Shown here: positions 5,654 to 15,432 of the stretch, one piece after another | Layout of the letters: every line of letters begins with the position of its first letter | Numbering within the stretch: the first letter of the stretch is position 1 | Assembly: GCF_028713855.1 (NCBI RefSeq) | Contig: NZ_JAQTNN010000012.1 | Location: forward strand, 30,996-94,995 | Origin: Sulfuricurvum sp. | GTDB lineage: Bacteria; Campylobacterota; Campylobacteria; Campylobacterales; Sulfurimonadaceae | DNA length: 64,000 nucleotides | Reading direction: 5' to 3' | The notes under the pieces: model-generated | Seen by the model: the letters and a program-made list of their open reading frames with translations, nothing else | What the model was told of the DNA's origin: nothing | Database searches by the model: none | Program-made: the position numbers and the translations under genes

Positions 5654-8161
5654 ATGAAAGCAGTGGTTATGGCAGGCGGGTTCGGAACACGGATACAACC
5701 TCTTACACATTCAATCCCTAAACCAATGTTACCGATCATGAATCGTCCGATGATGGAACACACCATTGTGAGCCTAAGAGATCTGGGAATTACAGAGTTT
5801 ATTATCCTTCTGTATTTCAAGCCCGAAGTTATCAAAGACTATTTTAAAGACGGAAGCAAGTGGGGGATTAACATCACTTATGTAGTTCCGGATGATGATT
5901 ACGGAACGGCAGGTGCGGTCAAAAAAGCTCAAGAATTTATCGGGGATGAGAATTTCATCATTATCAGCGGAGATTTGGTGACCGATTTTGATTTCCAACA
6001 AATTTTTGATTACCATAAAGCAAAACACTCCAAATTGACCATTACCCTCACATCGGTTGAGAATCCCCTCGAATTTGGGGTTGTTATTGCGAATGATGAG
6101 GGAAAAATCGAAAAATTCCTCGAAAAACCGAGCTGGGGTGAAGTCTTCAGTGATACGATCAATACCGGTATTTACATCATAGAGCCCGAAATTTTAAACT
6201 ATATTCCTAAAAATGAGAATTTCGATTTTGCTAAAGACCTTTTTCCCCTTTTGATGCGTCAGGGGATATCTCTCATGGCCGGATACGCGCAGGGGTATTG
6301 GCGCGATGTCGGAAATCCAGAGAGTTATCGTGATGTTTACGAAGATATCCTCAGTGGAAAAATTAAATTCAGTCTCGGAGGAGAAGCAGTTAAATACCTC
6401 GATGGGGTACTGATCTGCGAAGAAGACAATACCTTAGATGATAGTGTCGAAGTGGTCGGAATCGTGGTGATTGGCAAAAATGTCACTGTAAAACGGGGGT
6501 CAAAACTGAATAATGTTGTTTTGGGAGACAACGTTACGATCGGTAGTTCTTCTAAAATTTCTAATTCGGTCATTTGGAATGATGTCGAGATCGGTAAAAA
6601 TGCCAAACTCGATGGATGCGTTATCTGCAGTAACAACCATATCGGTAAAAATGTCACCGCAAAGTCGGGATTGATTTTGGCTGAAGGGTGTGAAATCGGT
6701 GAATTGGTTACAATGGAAAAAGATGTCACCATCTGGCCGTATAAAGTAATCGAAGATGCCGCTATCGTTAGCCGCAGTCTCATTTTGGGGAGTAAATACA
6801 AAAATTCTATTTTTGAAAATGGGATGGTAGTCGGAAAATCCAATGTCGAACTCTCCTGCGAAATGGCGACCAAATTGGCTGAATCGTTCGGTGCACAGCT
6901 TCCGATTGGTTCTACGGTACTTGTCTCCCGTCATTATGACAAGAGTTCCCGAATGCTCAAGCGGGCATTTTTGGGAGGACTTCTCTCTGCCGGGGTCGAT
7001 GTCGTCGATTATAATGCGATCCCCTCAGCCGTAATGCGCTGCAGTCTCTCTTTCCATGAGCATTACACTGCCGGTGTCCATTTTCATCAAAAAATCGATG
7101 ATCCAACCAGTACGGTGATTACGTTTTACAACCATGAAGGGCTGCGTGTTAACAATGATGTAGCAAAAAAAGTGGAAAAAGCCTTTTTCAAAGAGATCTT
7201 CCGTCGTGTCGATTATTCACAGATCGGGCAGATTCATCCCCTTGATCATAAACGAGAGTATAACGAGTATAAAAAAGGGATGGAGTCGGTGTTACACTCA
7301 CATCGTTTTAAGTGCCTTGATTGCCGCATAGCAGTGGATGTGATGCATGGATTGGCTGCAGAAATTTTCCCCAATATTCTGAATGATTTAGGGGTTGAAC
7401 ACATTATGTTCAATGCCTATGAAGATGAGCAGCGACTTGCAAATATCAATACGTTGGTAAAGCGTTCGTATGAAGATATGGGAGCTGTGATCCGGGCACT
7501 CCATCTCGATGCCGGATTTCTCCTTTATCCGCATGGGCAGAGACTGGATATTATCAGCGATGAAGGGGTCTTACTTTCAAAGCAGACATCGTTGTACGCG
7601 GTGTTAAGTTTGCTCAATATGGAAGCAAAAGCTTCCGGAGAGAAAAAACGGGTCTTTTTACCAACGTGGGCGGCTGATATTGTCTACTTCGATCATCTCG
7701 ATATCGAACGCGGACAATACGCGAACTTCAAAGCATCAAAAATGAAAACGTATGATTTGGTAGCTACCGGTGAGGGGAATTTTACCTTTACCGAGTTTGC
7801 AACCCATAGAGATTCTATGTATGCAACACTGAAAATAGTGGAGATGATCGTTACACACGGCGCAAAACTCTCCGAAATTATTGCTTCGCTTCCGAAGTTT
7901 TTTTATACGACGATTCAGGTTCCATGTACACAGGCATTGAAAGGGAAAATGATGAGAAAGTTCCTTGAAGATGCCAAAGGCAAAGAATCTTCTACCTTAG
8001 ACGGTGTCAAAATATGGCTTGATAAAGATGACTGGGTGTTGATGATACCGGATCAATACAGTGATTATTTAAATCTAACTATCCAAGCCGGAAATGACGA
8101 AAAAGGTCAACACTATACGCAAGTGTATACCGGAAAAATCGAGGAGTGGGCGAAAGCGTAA
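5654..8161 (+). CDS. sugar-1-phosphate nucleotidyltransferase fused to a degenerate phosphomannomutase
   Basis: Three-part protein of the mannose-1-phosphate guanylyltransferase/phosphomannomutase-like type. Residues 1-230 are a nucleotidyltransferase (GGFGTR, SIPKPM, SGDLVTDFD, EKPSWGEV); about 245-370 is a left-handed beta-helix of hexapeptide repeats (VVIGKNVTV, GDNVTIGS); 385-835 is phosphohexomutase-like. In the last part the catalytic TASHNP loop is replaced by GVHFHQKIDDP (near 475) and the DGDGDR metal loop by YPHGQRLD (near 625), so it should not work as a mutase. Which NTP and sugar are used is not readable. ATG at 5654 follows AAGGAG. First gene of the alpha-glucan operon; stop and next start overlap as TAATG. 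Confidence 0.82.
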   Translation: MKAVVMAGGFGTRIQPLTHSIPKPMLPIMNRPMMEHTIVSLRDLGITEFIILLYFKPEVIKDYFKDGSKWGINITYVVPDDDYGTAGAVKKAQEFIGDENFIIISGDLVTDFDFQQIFDYHKAKHSKLTITLTSVENPLEFGVVIANDEGKIEKFLEKPSWGEVFSDTINTGIYIIEPEILNYIPKNENFDFAKDLFPLLMRQGISLMAGYAQGYWRDVGNPESYRDVYEDILSGKIKFSLGGEAVKYLDGVLICEEDNTLDDSVEVVGIVVIGKNVTVKRGSKLNNVVLGDNVTIGSSSKISNSVIWNDVEIGKNAKLDGCVICSNNHIGKNVTAKSGLILAEGCEIGELVTMEKDVTIWPYKVIEDAAIVSRSLILGSKYKNSIFENGMVVGKSNVELSCEMATKLAESFGAQLPIGSTVLVSRHYDKSSRMLKRAFLGGLLSAGVDVVDYNAIPSAVMRCSLSFHEHYTAGVHFHQKIDDPTSTVITFYNHEGLRVNNDVAKKVEKAFFKEIFRRVDYSQIGQIHPLDHKREYNEYKKGMESVLHSHRFKCLDCRIAVDVMHGLAAEIFPNILNDLGVEHIMFNAYEDEQRLANINTLVKRSYEDMGAVIRALHLDAGFLLYPHGQRLDIISDEGVLLSKQTSLYAVLSLLNMEAKASGEKKRVFLPTWAADIVYFDHLDIERGQYANFKASKMKTYDLVATGEGNFTFTEFATHRDSMYATLKIVEMIVTHGAKLSEIIASLPKFFYTTIQVPCTQALKGKMMRKFLEDAKGKESSTLDGVKIWLDKDDWVLMIPDQYSDYLNLTIQAGNDEKGQHYTQVYTGKIEEWAKA

Positions 8162-10152
8162 TGAAACCAAAACCCCTCACTCTTTCTTTTTTCTGGCATA
8201 TGCATCAGCCCGATTACAGGGGGAGTGATGGGGTAATGAAAATGCCATGGGTATTTTTGCACGCCATAAAAGATTATTATGAGATGCCGTGGCTGATGAG
8301 CCGCTATCCGGGTCTAAAAGCGACATTTAATCTCAGTGCATCATTGATAGAACAGCTCCAACTTTACCGTGAACCTCTGAAATATGATGCTTTTCTTCTC
8401 TTATGGATTTCACATCCCAGTGATTTAAGTGAAGCTGAGAGAGAGTGGCTCATTAAACTGTGTACCTCAACGCAATATGAGACGATGGTGCGCCCAATGG
8501 AACGCTATGTAGAATTGTATTATCAAGAGACATTTTCGGATGAAGAGCTTATCGATTTGGCAGTGTTGTTTTTACTCTCGTGGTGTGGGAACTATCTGCG
8601 CATTCATAATAATCAAGTTAAAGCATTGTTTTTAAAGCATCAAGGCTATACGCAAGAGGATAAAAATTTATTGCTTGAATCGTTGAGCAATTTTGTCCAA
8701 GAGATACTTCCGTTTTATGCAAATCTGCAACATCAGGGTGTTATATCCGTTTCAACGACTCCCTATTTTCACCCGATATTGCCGCTACTAATCGATATGG
8801 AAAATGGTTCGCGTGCCAATGCCTCAACGCAATTACCTGTGGGGGCTTATTCACTTCTAACTGATGCACGTGAGCATATAGAGCGGTCGATCGCTTTGTA
8901 TGAAAGCATTTTTCAATGCAAACCAAGCGGTTTCTGGCCAGCAGAGGGAGCAGTGGATGAGAAAAGTATTGCACTGTACAGAGAATACGGCATAAAGTGG
9001 ATAGCTACGGATGAAGCGATATTGCATCATACTTTACATGATGATACACCTTCGTTGCACTATAAGCCCTATAACTACGACGGAGTTACGGTTGCGTTTC
9101 GCGATCACGGACTGAGTGATTTGATTGGATTTGAGTATCGGCACATGGAGGGTTCAAATGCGAGTAGCCATTTTATGGAAGCCCTTCACCAGATTGTCCT
9201 TATAGAGGAAAATCCGCATGTTTTTGTGATTGTAGATGGAGAAAATGCATGGGAGTTTTTTCCTAATAACGGATTGGATTTTTTCTATGGACTCTATGGA
9301 GCGCTTTCGAAGTCTTCATGGTGTAAAACTATGACGATGGATGAGGTTTCCCGTGAGCCTAACAGAATGCCTTTAGATCATATTGCCCCCGGAAGCTGGA
9401 TACATGGAACGTTTGATACATGGGTTGGACACCGTGAAAAAAATCGTGCATGGGAACTTATTTTTCAGACGCGCCGTGATGTGGAACAATACGGACTGAG
9501 TAACGAGGTATCTAAAGAGATTCAGCATCATCTTCTGGCATCGGAGTGTAGTGACTGGTTTTGGTGGTATGGCGAAGATCATTACACCGAGTTTTCATTC
9601 GAGTTCGATGCATTGTTTCGAGAACATTTAATACAAATCTATCGTTTGATGGAGAAAGAAATCCCCTCTGTTTTATTGGTTCCGATTATCTCCGATGGTG
9701 GTGAAAAACCTTCTTGGCAAAAACCGCACACTATGATTTCACCCTCTTTGGAGAGAGAGAAAAATACATTTTTCGATTGGGTAGGATGCGGTATAGTCGA
9801 TGAAACAAAGGGTTTCTCAACGATGGATCGCAAGCGCGGCCCTGTTGATATTATTTACTATGGGTTTGATGATAAATTGCTATATGTGGCTTTTGAAGGG
9901 GATTTTAAATCTTTTGCTGATGTACACATTGAAGTGATTATTGAAGAGACGGGTAAACGTATCGCCATCGATCCTTCAGCTTTACCGAAACGTTTGGAAT
10001 TTGGCGTCTCTCGTATACATTTTAACTGCAATACGTCGGTGCATTTGCGATTTGAATTGATACAAGAGAAAAAAAGAGTTCAGATTTTGCCGGCAAATGG
10101 GTCATTGTTGATCGATCTGGATGAAAATTTTATAACCGACTGGTTTATATAG
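8161..10152 (+). CDS. glycoside hydrolase family 57 protein (alpha-amylase-like)
   Basis: GH57 alpha-glucan-acting enzyme, 663 aa. Visible conserved regions are HMHQPDYRG near the N-terminus, FWPAEGAVD with the nucleophile candidate E262, and VIVDGENAWE with the acid/base candidate D359, then helical and C-terminal beta parts. No signal peptide, so cytoplasmic, acting on stored glucan. ATG 8161 is preferred over GTG 8146: it overlaps the upstream stop by one base and leaves GAGGAG upstream. Related GH57 members hydrolyse, transfer or branch alpha-1,4/1,6 glucans and the sequence alone does not choose between them. Sits next to a second, only distantly similar GH57 gene. Confidence 0.85.
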   Translation: MKPKPLTLSFFWHMHQPDYRGSDGVMKMPWVFLHAIKDYYEMPWLMSRYPGLKATFNLSASLIEQLQLYREPLKYDAFLLLWISHPSDLSEAEREWLIKLCTSTQYETMVRPMERYVELYYQETFSDEELIDLAVLFLLSWCGNYLRIHNNQVKALFLKHQGYTQEDKNLLLESLSNFVQEILPFYANLQHQGVISVSTTPYFHPILPLLIDMENGSRANASTQLPVGAYSLLTDAREHIERSIALYESIFQCKPSGFWPAEGAVDEKSIALYREYGIKWIATDEAILHHTLHDDTPSLHYKPYNYDGVTVAFRDHGLSDLIGFEYRHMEGSNASSHFMEALHQIVLIEENPHVFVIVDGENAWEFFPNNGLDFFYGLYGALSKSSWCKTMTMDEVSREPNRMPLDHIAPGSWIHGTFDTWVGHREKNRAWELIFQTRRDVEQYGLSNEVSKEIQHHLLASECSDWFWWYGEDHYTEFSFEFDALFREHLIQIYRLMEKEIPSVLLVPIISDGGEKPSWQKPHTMISPSLEREKNTFFDWVGCGIVDETKGFSTMDRKRGPVDIIYYGFDDKLLYVAFEGDFKSFADVHIEVIIEETGKRIAIDPSALPKRLEFGVSRIHFNCNTSVHLRFELIQEKKRVQILPANGSLLIDLDENFITDWFI

Positions 10153-10160
10153 GGAAAACG

Positions 10161-12191
10161 ATGAAAACATCACTACTGTTTGGAATCCATATGCATCAGC
10201 CGGTGGACAATTTTGACTGGGTTATCGAGATGGGTATACAAACCTGCTACGAACCATTTTTCGAAGTAATGAGCCGCTATAGCGATTTTAAATTTTCCGT
10301 TCATTGCAGTGGTTGGCTTATGGAGCGCATTGAACAGTTACGACCATCATTGTATGCGAAAATAGTTATGCTTGCACAAAAGGGGAGTATTGAGTTTTTC
10401 AGTGCGGGATATTATGAGCCGATTTTGAGCGTTATCCCTGCAGAGGATCGGGTTGCACAGATAAGACGTTTGAACGATTCGATTAAAGAGCGATTTTCGC
10501 AAGTTCCCCAAGGGTTATGGCTCACCGAGCGGGTTTGGGAATCCGCTTTAATCCCCGATTTGAGTCGTTCCGGAATCGGATATACGGTGATGGATGATTA
10601 CCATTTCCAATGTGCCGGATTCGATTCCGAAGGGCTGGACGGGTATTATATGAGCGAAGAGGGCGGAGTTCCTATGGGGTTATTTCCGATTAGCCAAAAG
10701 CTTCGCTATGCGATACCGTTTTTAACGGTGGAGAATGCCCTTCTGGCTATAAAATCGTTTAATCGGAAAGAAGATTCCGCCGCTATTATTTTCGATGATG
10801 CCGAAAAATTTGGAATGTGGCCCGGAACGCATGAATGGGTTTATAAAAAAGGGTGGTTGGAAAAGTTTGTCCAAACAGTTTTAGCCGATGAATCCATAGA
10901 AACACGTCATTACGGTGAGTATTTTAAATCCCGTCATCCACGCGGTATTGCCTATCTCCCGAATGTTTCGTATTATGAAATGGGTGAGTGGAGTCTAAAA
11001 GCCGATGATGCTCTGGCTCTTGAGGCATTGAAAGAGGAGATGGGACTGGAACGGTATGAACGCGAAGGGGTGAAGTTTCTCAAAGGGGGAATTTGGAAAA
11101 ACTTTTTCGTCAAATATCCCGAATCCAACCGATTGCACAAACGAACCATCGAACTCTCCCGTGCGTTTCATGCAGGTGAGGGGGATTTTGAATTGCCTTT
11201 GCACAAAGCGCAAACGAATGATTCGCTCTGGCATGGAGTATTTGGAGGGCTATATCTCCCTAATTTGCGTGACAATGCCTATACCTATCTTATCGAATGT
11301 GAAAATATCCGCTATGGTAAGAAAAAAGTATTGGTAAGTGATACCAATGAACTCGACGGTTATCCTAAATACAAATCGGTCACCTCAAAACTGATTGCCC
11401 GTTTTGATGCAGCACACGGAGCTCAACTGGTGGAGCTCGACGTTCGGGATAAGTGCTTTAATTACCAGAACACATTGACCCGACGTAAAGAGGCGTATCA
11501 CAAGCGATTATTTGAAACACCGTGTGAGAAAAGTGTACCGATTGAAGAGGGGATTGATACGATTCATCATGCCAGTGGCTCGTTTGACGATACGCTTCGT
11601 GAAGCCATTATTTACGATTGGTATTTAAAAAACTCGTTTGTCGATCATATCAGCGATGAGTGTTTTGATGCAGAGTCGTTTCGTCGCTGTACTTTTAGCG
11701 AATACGGCGATTTTGCCAATCAGCCTTTTGAATCCTCTCAGAGCAAAGATTCAATAACATTTTTTCGTAATGGGGGAGTTTATCGAGGGGAAAAAGCAAA
11801 AGCGACTCTTTCCAAACGTTTTACGTTCGGTTCGGATTCTATCAACTTCGCTTTTGGATTAGAAAGTAAAGCAACCGGTAGATTCAAATATGTGATGGAA
11901 CATAATCTACATTTTTCCGATTATGAAACACTGCTGATCAACGGCATACCACTAGAACAAAATGGAAATATTGACAATATCAAAAGTTTTGAAATTATCG
12001 ACACCGTTTTAAAGAAAAAAATCACATTCCGTATGGATAAACCTTGCCACGCTTACTATTTTCAGCTGCATACTCTCTCTCAGAGTGAGCAGGGGTTTGA
12101 TCTGAGTGTTCAATGTCTCAGTATCGCGTTTGTCTTTGATTTTGAATTTTCCCTTACCATAGAGGGTACATTGGAGATCACACGTGTCTGA
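10161..12191 (+). CDS. GH57 4-alpha-glucanotransferase / amylase
   Basis: GH57 enzyme of the Thermococcus 4-alpha-glucanotransferase type with the C-terminal beta domains of that subfamily, 676 aa. N-terminal FGIHMHQPVDN, nucleophile region WLTERVWES with Glu123 (the numbering happens to match the T. litoralis enzyme), and FDDAEKFGMWPGTHEW with the acid/base Asp (212/213). It would shuffle maltodextrins released from glycogen. Cytoplasmic (no signal peptide). It follows the other GH57 gene by 8 bp and overlaps the GalT-like gene by 8 bp, so the genes are translationally coupled. Confidence 0.87.
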   Translation: MKTSLLFGIHMHQPVDNFDWVIEMGIQTCYEPFFEVMSRYSDFKFSVHCSGWLMERIEQLRPSLYAKIVMLAQKGSIEFFSAGYYEPILSVIPAEDRVAQIRRLNDSIKERFSQVPQGLWLTERVWESALIPDLSRSGIGYTVMDDYHFQCAGFDSEGLDGYYMSEEGGVPMGLFPISQKLRYAIPFLTVENALLAIKSFNRKEDSAAIIFDDAEKFGMWPGTHEWVYKKGWLEKFVQTVLADESIETRHYGEYFKSRHPRGIAYLPNVSYYEMGEWSLKADDALALEALKEEMGLERYEREGVKFLKGGIWKNFFVKYPESNRLHKRTIELSRAFHAGEGDFELPLHKAQTNDSLWHGVFGGLYLPNLRDNAYTYLIECENIRYGKKKVLVSDTNELDGYPKYKSVTSKLIARFDAAHGAQLVELDVRDKCFNYQNTLTRRKEAYHKRLFETPCEKSVPIEEGIDTIHHASGSFDDTLREAIIYDWYLKNSFVDHISDECFDAESFRRCTFSEYGDFANQPFESSQSKDSITFFRNGGVYRGEKAKATLSKRFTFGSDSINFAFGLESKATGRFKYVMEHNLHFSDYETLLINGIPLEQNGNIDNIKSFEIIDTVLKKKITFRMDKPCHAYYFQLHTLSQSEQGFDLSVQCLSIAFVFDFEFSLTIEGTLEITRV

Positions 12192-13179
12192 AATTCGTTA
12201 TGACCGTATGCATGATACGGATGTTATTATCGCTCCTGAGCGCCTTCATCGTCCAGATATTAATAAAGCAGAATCAACAGAGGAGATATGTCCGTTTTGT
12301 GAGGGAAATGAAACCATGACCCCTAAAGAGATTTTTGCACTGCGTGAATCCGATACTCTGAGTAATCACAAAGGATGGCAGACCAGGGTTGTTGCTAATT
12401 TGTATAAAGCAGTAGCGATCGAAGCACCTCATCAGCATCATAACGGACGATTTGAATATTGGGACGGATTCGGTGCGCATGAAGTGATTATTGATACTCC
12501 GCTTCATCGTCTCTCGATGGTGGAATGGAATCATCATGAGATGGTTTCATGGCTTAAAACACTGCGTCAAAGGGTTGATGATTTACGTCGGGATCACCGT
12601 ATCGCATTTATGGCACTCTTTAAAAATGAAGGGTATGATGCAGGTTCAATGCAAAGTCATTCTCATACACAGTTGATAGGGTTACCTCTGGTTCCAAAAT
12701 TACAGCGTGATCTTTATCGTCGAACGCGTGAACATCTCCATACGTATCATAGCTCCTTGATAGAGTCCATCATACGTGATGAGGAGGATGCAGAGATACG
12801 GATGGTTGATAAATGCGGTGAATTTAGCGCGTTTTGTCCCTTTGCCAGTAGTTATCCTTTTGAAGTTATGATTGGATCGAAAAATTGTATCGGTCAAATA
12901 GATACGGTGAGTGACGGAGATATCGATGCCCTTGCATCGCTGCTATCCTCCGTACTGCAAAGACTTGCGCAACAATTAAACAAATTTGCGTTTAACCTCT
13001 GGGTATCAACCCCTCCGTTAGGGGAAGAGGCAAAGGAGTGTAATGCACATCGTTTGATTATTCGTATAATGCCCAGACTTTATAGATTCGGCGGATTTGA
13101 AGTAAATACCGAAATGATGATCAATCCGGTGGAACCGGAATTAGCAGCAAAACTTTTACGAGGAGACGATAATGGTTAA
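12184..13179 (+). CDS. GalT-family nucleotidyltransferase (galactose-1-P uridylyltransferase or ADP-glucose phosphorylase-like)
   Basis: Histidine-triad superfamily enzyme of the GalT type, 331 aa. The zinc-binding CPFC (C36, C39) and the active-site loop FKNEGYDAGSMQSHSHTQ are clear; the triad is H159-S-H161-T-Q163, where classical GalT has HPHGQ or HPHSQ. The HSH form is what I recall of the plant GalT homologue that works as ADP-glucose phosphorylase. Being inside a glycogen operon with two glycogen synthases and no glgC, a role in making or recycling ADP- or UDP-glucose is plausible. GTG start at 12184 follows GGAG and overlaps the previous stop. Family is certain, substrate is not. Confidence 0.8.
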   Translation: MSEIRYDRMHDTDVIIAPERLHRPDINKAESTEEICPFCEGNETMTPKEIFALRESDTLSNHKGWQTRVVANLYKAVAIEAPHQHHNGRFEYWDGFGAHEVIIDTPLHRLSMVEWNHHEMVSWLKTLRQRVDDLRRDHRIAFMALFKNEGYDAGSMQSHSHTQLIGLPLVPKLQRDLYRRTREHLHTYHSSLIESIIRDEEDAEIRMVDKCGEFSAFCPFASSYPFEVMIGSKNCIGQIDTVSDGDIDALASLLSSVLQRLAQQLNKFAFNLWVSTPPLGEEAKECNAHRLIIRIMPRLYRFGGFEVNTEMMINPVEPELAAKLLRGDDNG

Positions 13180-14590
13180 AAAAATGTTATTCGCAGCAAG
13201 TGAAGTGTACCCATTTGCAAAAAGTGGAGGGTTGGCAGATGTTGCATATTCATTACCGCGTGCATTAAAGAACCTTTATGCCGTTACTGTCGTGATGCCT
13301 CTATACAGTATGATTGATAGAGATAAACACTCCATTACCTCTTTAGGAGAATCCTTTGATATTTCAATGGGAGGAGTGGATTACCCTATCGATCTTTACA
13401 GTTGCAGTGTTGAAGGGTATGAATACTATTTTATCTATTCTCCGATACTGTGTGATAGAGAGTTTCTATATGGCACACCCGAATCGGGATATAAGGATAA
13501 CGCTTTACGATTTGCTATTTTTTCATATGCGATTACAGCATTACTCAAGAAAAAATGTTATGAGATCGTTCACCTCAACGACTGGCAGTGTGCTCTTGCC
13601 GCGTTGCTGATACATAAAGATCCTGTACTCTCACCAAAAATCATCTATACGATCCATAATTTAGCCTATCAGGGGATATTTGAATCCTCTATATTAGAGA
13701 CCATCGGAATTGAACGGAGTTATTTTACGATGGGATCTTTAGAGTTTTACGGAAGAGTAAACTTTATGAAAGCGGGAATTGCTTACGCGGATGAAGTGAC
13801 TACCGTGAGTCCAACGTATGCACAGGAAATTTTAACCCATGAGTTTGGATGCGGGCTGGAAGGCTTTTTGCATTTTCATCACTCAAAACTAAGTGGAATA
13901 CTCAACGGTATTGATACGGAACATTTTTCTCCGGCATCGGATCAGATGTTGGTTTCCCCCTACACGGATGCCAAAGGGAAAAAAGCCAATAAAACCAATC
14001 TGCTGAAGCGTTTGGGGCTTAAAGGGCTTACAAAACCGCTTTTTGTATTCATCGGGCGCTTTACCGGGCAAAAAGGGGTGGAAACTCTGATCGAGGCACT
14101 GCCGCAAATCGCTGAGTGTGAGTGTAATATTGCCCTATTGGGAGAGGGAGAAGAGCGCTATCATGAAGGACTGGAAACTTTGGCAAAGCAGTATAAAAAC
14201 ATCTCTCTGACTTTCGGTTATGATGAGTCATTCTCGCATCAGATGTATGCAGCGGCGGATTTTTTACTGATGCCATCCTTGTTTGAACCATGCGGATTGA
14301 ACCAAATGATCGCGTTTAGATATGGAGCGGTTCCTGTGGTGCACCGTGTCGGAGGATTAACCGATACCGTTAAGCGCTATGAAAAATATCAAGAGGACAG
14401 TTGTGCAGGGTATGGATTGGTATTTAACACACCGACTGCCCGTGCATTACTAAGTGCTGTTCATAGAGCGTGTGATCTGTACTCGGAGAAAAAACATTAT
14501 GAGCGAATTGTGAATCACAATATGAAATCCGATTTCTCCTGGTTTGAGAGTGCAAAAGCGTATTCTACATTGTATGAAAGATTATATTAG
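13172..14590 (+). CDS. glgA: glycogen synthase, GT5 family (first copy)
   Basis: Transfers glucose from a nucleotide sugar to the non-reducing end of glycogen. N-terminal AASEVYPFAKSGGLADV holds the KxGGL donor-binding motif (K17); HLNDWQCAL and FEPCGLNQM in the C-terminal Rossmann domain are standard GT5 features; 472 aa is the usual length. It is shorter and clearly divergent from the second copy at 15425. ATG at 13172 follows GAGGAG and overlaps the GalT-like gene by 8 bp; its stop overlaps the ROK kinase start by one base. Confidence 0.9.
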   Translation: MVKKMLFAASEVYPFAKSGGLADVAYSLPRALKNLYAVTVVMPLYSMIDRDKHSITSLGESFDISMGGVDYPIDLYSCSVEGYEYYFIYSPILCDREFLYGTPESGYKDNALRFAIFSYAITALLKKKCYEIVHLNDWQCALAALLIHKDPVLSPKIIYTIHNLAYQGIFESSILETIGIERSYFTMGSLEFYGRVNFMKAGIAYADEVTTVSPTYAQEILTHEFGCGLEGFLHFHHSKLSGILNGIDTEHFSPASDQMLVSPYTDAKGKKANKTNLLKRLGLKGLTKPLFVFIGRFTGQKGVETLIEALPQIAECECNIALLGEGEERYHEGLETLAKQYKNISLTFGYDESFSHQMYAAADFLLMPSLFEPCGLNQMIAFRYGAVPVVHRVGGLTDTVKRYEKYQEDSCAGYGLVFNTPTARALLSAVHRACDLYSEKKHYERIVNHNMKSDFSWFESAKAYSTLYERLY

Positions 14591-15432
14591 TGAAAAAACT
14601 TTTTATTGATATCGGCGGTACTCACCTGCGCAGTGAAGTATGGAGTGAGAACGATGTTATAACTGAATATATCCGTTCTCAAGAACATGGATTACTCTCG
14701 TATATCGATCGTGTCATGCTTCAGCATCCGGATATCTCTTTTATCGGAATTTCGTATGCGGGACAGGTTGATCAAGGGGTTCTGGTCGCATCTCCTAATA
14801 TTAATATTGATGAATATGATATTGCTTCAGCGGTAAAATCCCGTTACGGTATTCCATTGAAAATAGATAATGATCTAAACTGTGCCATTCGCGCTGAAGC
14901 GGCTTACTGGAAATCGGATAGCATCGCCGCTTTATTCGTTGGAACGGGGATCGGCGCTGCGGTTATCGATCAGGGGAAATTAGTGAGAGGAAGCCGTAAT
15001 ATGGCGTTTGAGATCGGACATATTCCCTATCGTGAAACGCCGCTTCTCTGCGGCTGCGGACGGAGCAATTGTATTGAACTCTATGCGTCCGGTTCGGGAA
15101 TATCCAAATGGCTTACCCTTTATGGGCGTGAACAAAATCCCAATCTTGAACAGTTAAAAAACTCAATTATTGCAGAAGAACGTTCCATTGCAGCCGAATT
15201 TGAAAAGGCCGTTCTTCATGCTGCAGGTGTATTGGTGACCCTCTCTAATCCTGAGATTTTAGTTTTGGGAGGGGGAATAGTAGAACAAAACCCTTATTTA
15301 GTTCCGTTTGTACGCGAAAACCTAAAAGACTATGCGTTAAACCCTTCGTTGAAAACCTTGCAAATCGAGAGGAGTGTTTTAGATAATGCTCCTCTAGCGG
15401 GTGCAAAATTATTGGAGAATTCTAATGGATAA
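14590..15432 (+). CDS. ROK-family sugar kinase (probable glucokinase)
   Basis: ROK (repressor-ORF-kinase) protein without a DNA-binding domain, hence a kinase; it would phosphorylate glucose released by the GH57/phosphorylase enzymes. ATP-binding DIGGTH at residues 7-12, sugar-binding FVGTGIGAA, EIGHIPY and the zinc motif CGCGRSNC. 280 aa is normal. The GTG start shares one base with the glgA stop, and the gene overlaps the second glgA by 8 bp, so it is locked between the two synthases. Glucose is the likely substrate from context; N-acetylglucosamine or mannose cannot be excluded. Confidence 0.82.
   Translation: MKKLFIDIGGTHLRSEVWSENDVITEYIRSQEHGLLSYIDRVMLQHPDISFIGISYAGQVDQGVLVASPNINIDEYDIASAVKSRYGIPLKIDNDLNCAIRAEAAYWKSDSIAALFVGTGIGAAVIDQGKLVRGSRNMAFEIGHIPYRETPLLCGCGRSNCIELYASGSGISKWLTLYGREQNPNLEQLKNSIIAEERSIAAEFEKAVLHAAGVLVTLSNPEILVLGGGIVEQNPYLVPFVRENLKDYALNPSLKTLQIERSVLDNAPLAGAKLLENSNG

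Larger units (their letters stand above)
5312..5910. repeat. tandem duplication, copy 2 (599 bp)
   Basis: Second copy of 4713-5311, abutting the first with no spacer. This copy carries the promoter and start of the intact nucleotidyltransferase gene. Confidence 0.93.

Noticed and set aside
6337-6873. 178-residue minus-strand ORF
   Set aside because: Antisense to the beta-helix part of the nucleotidyltransferase; its repeats mirror the hexapeptide repeats.
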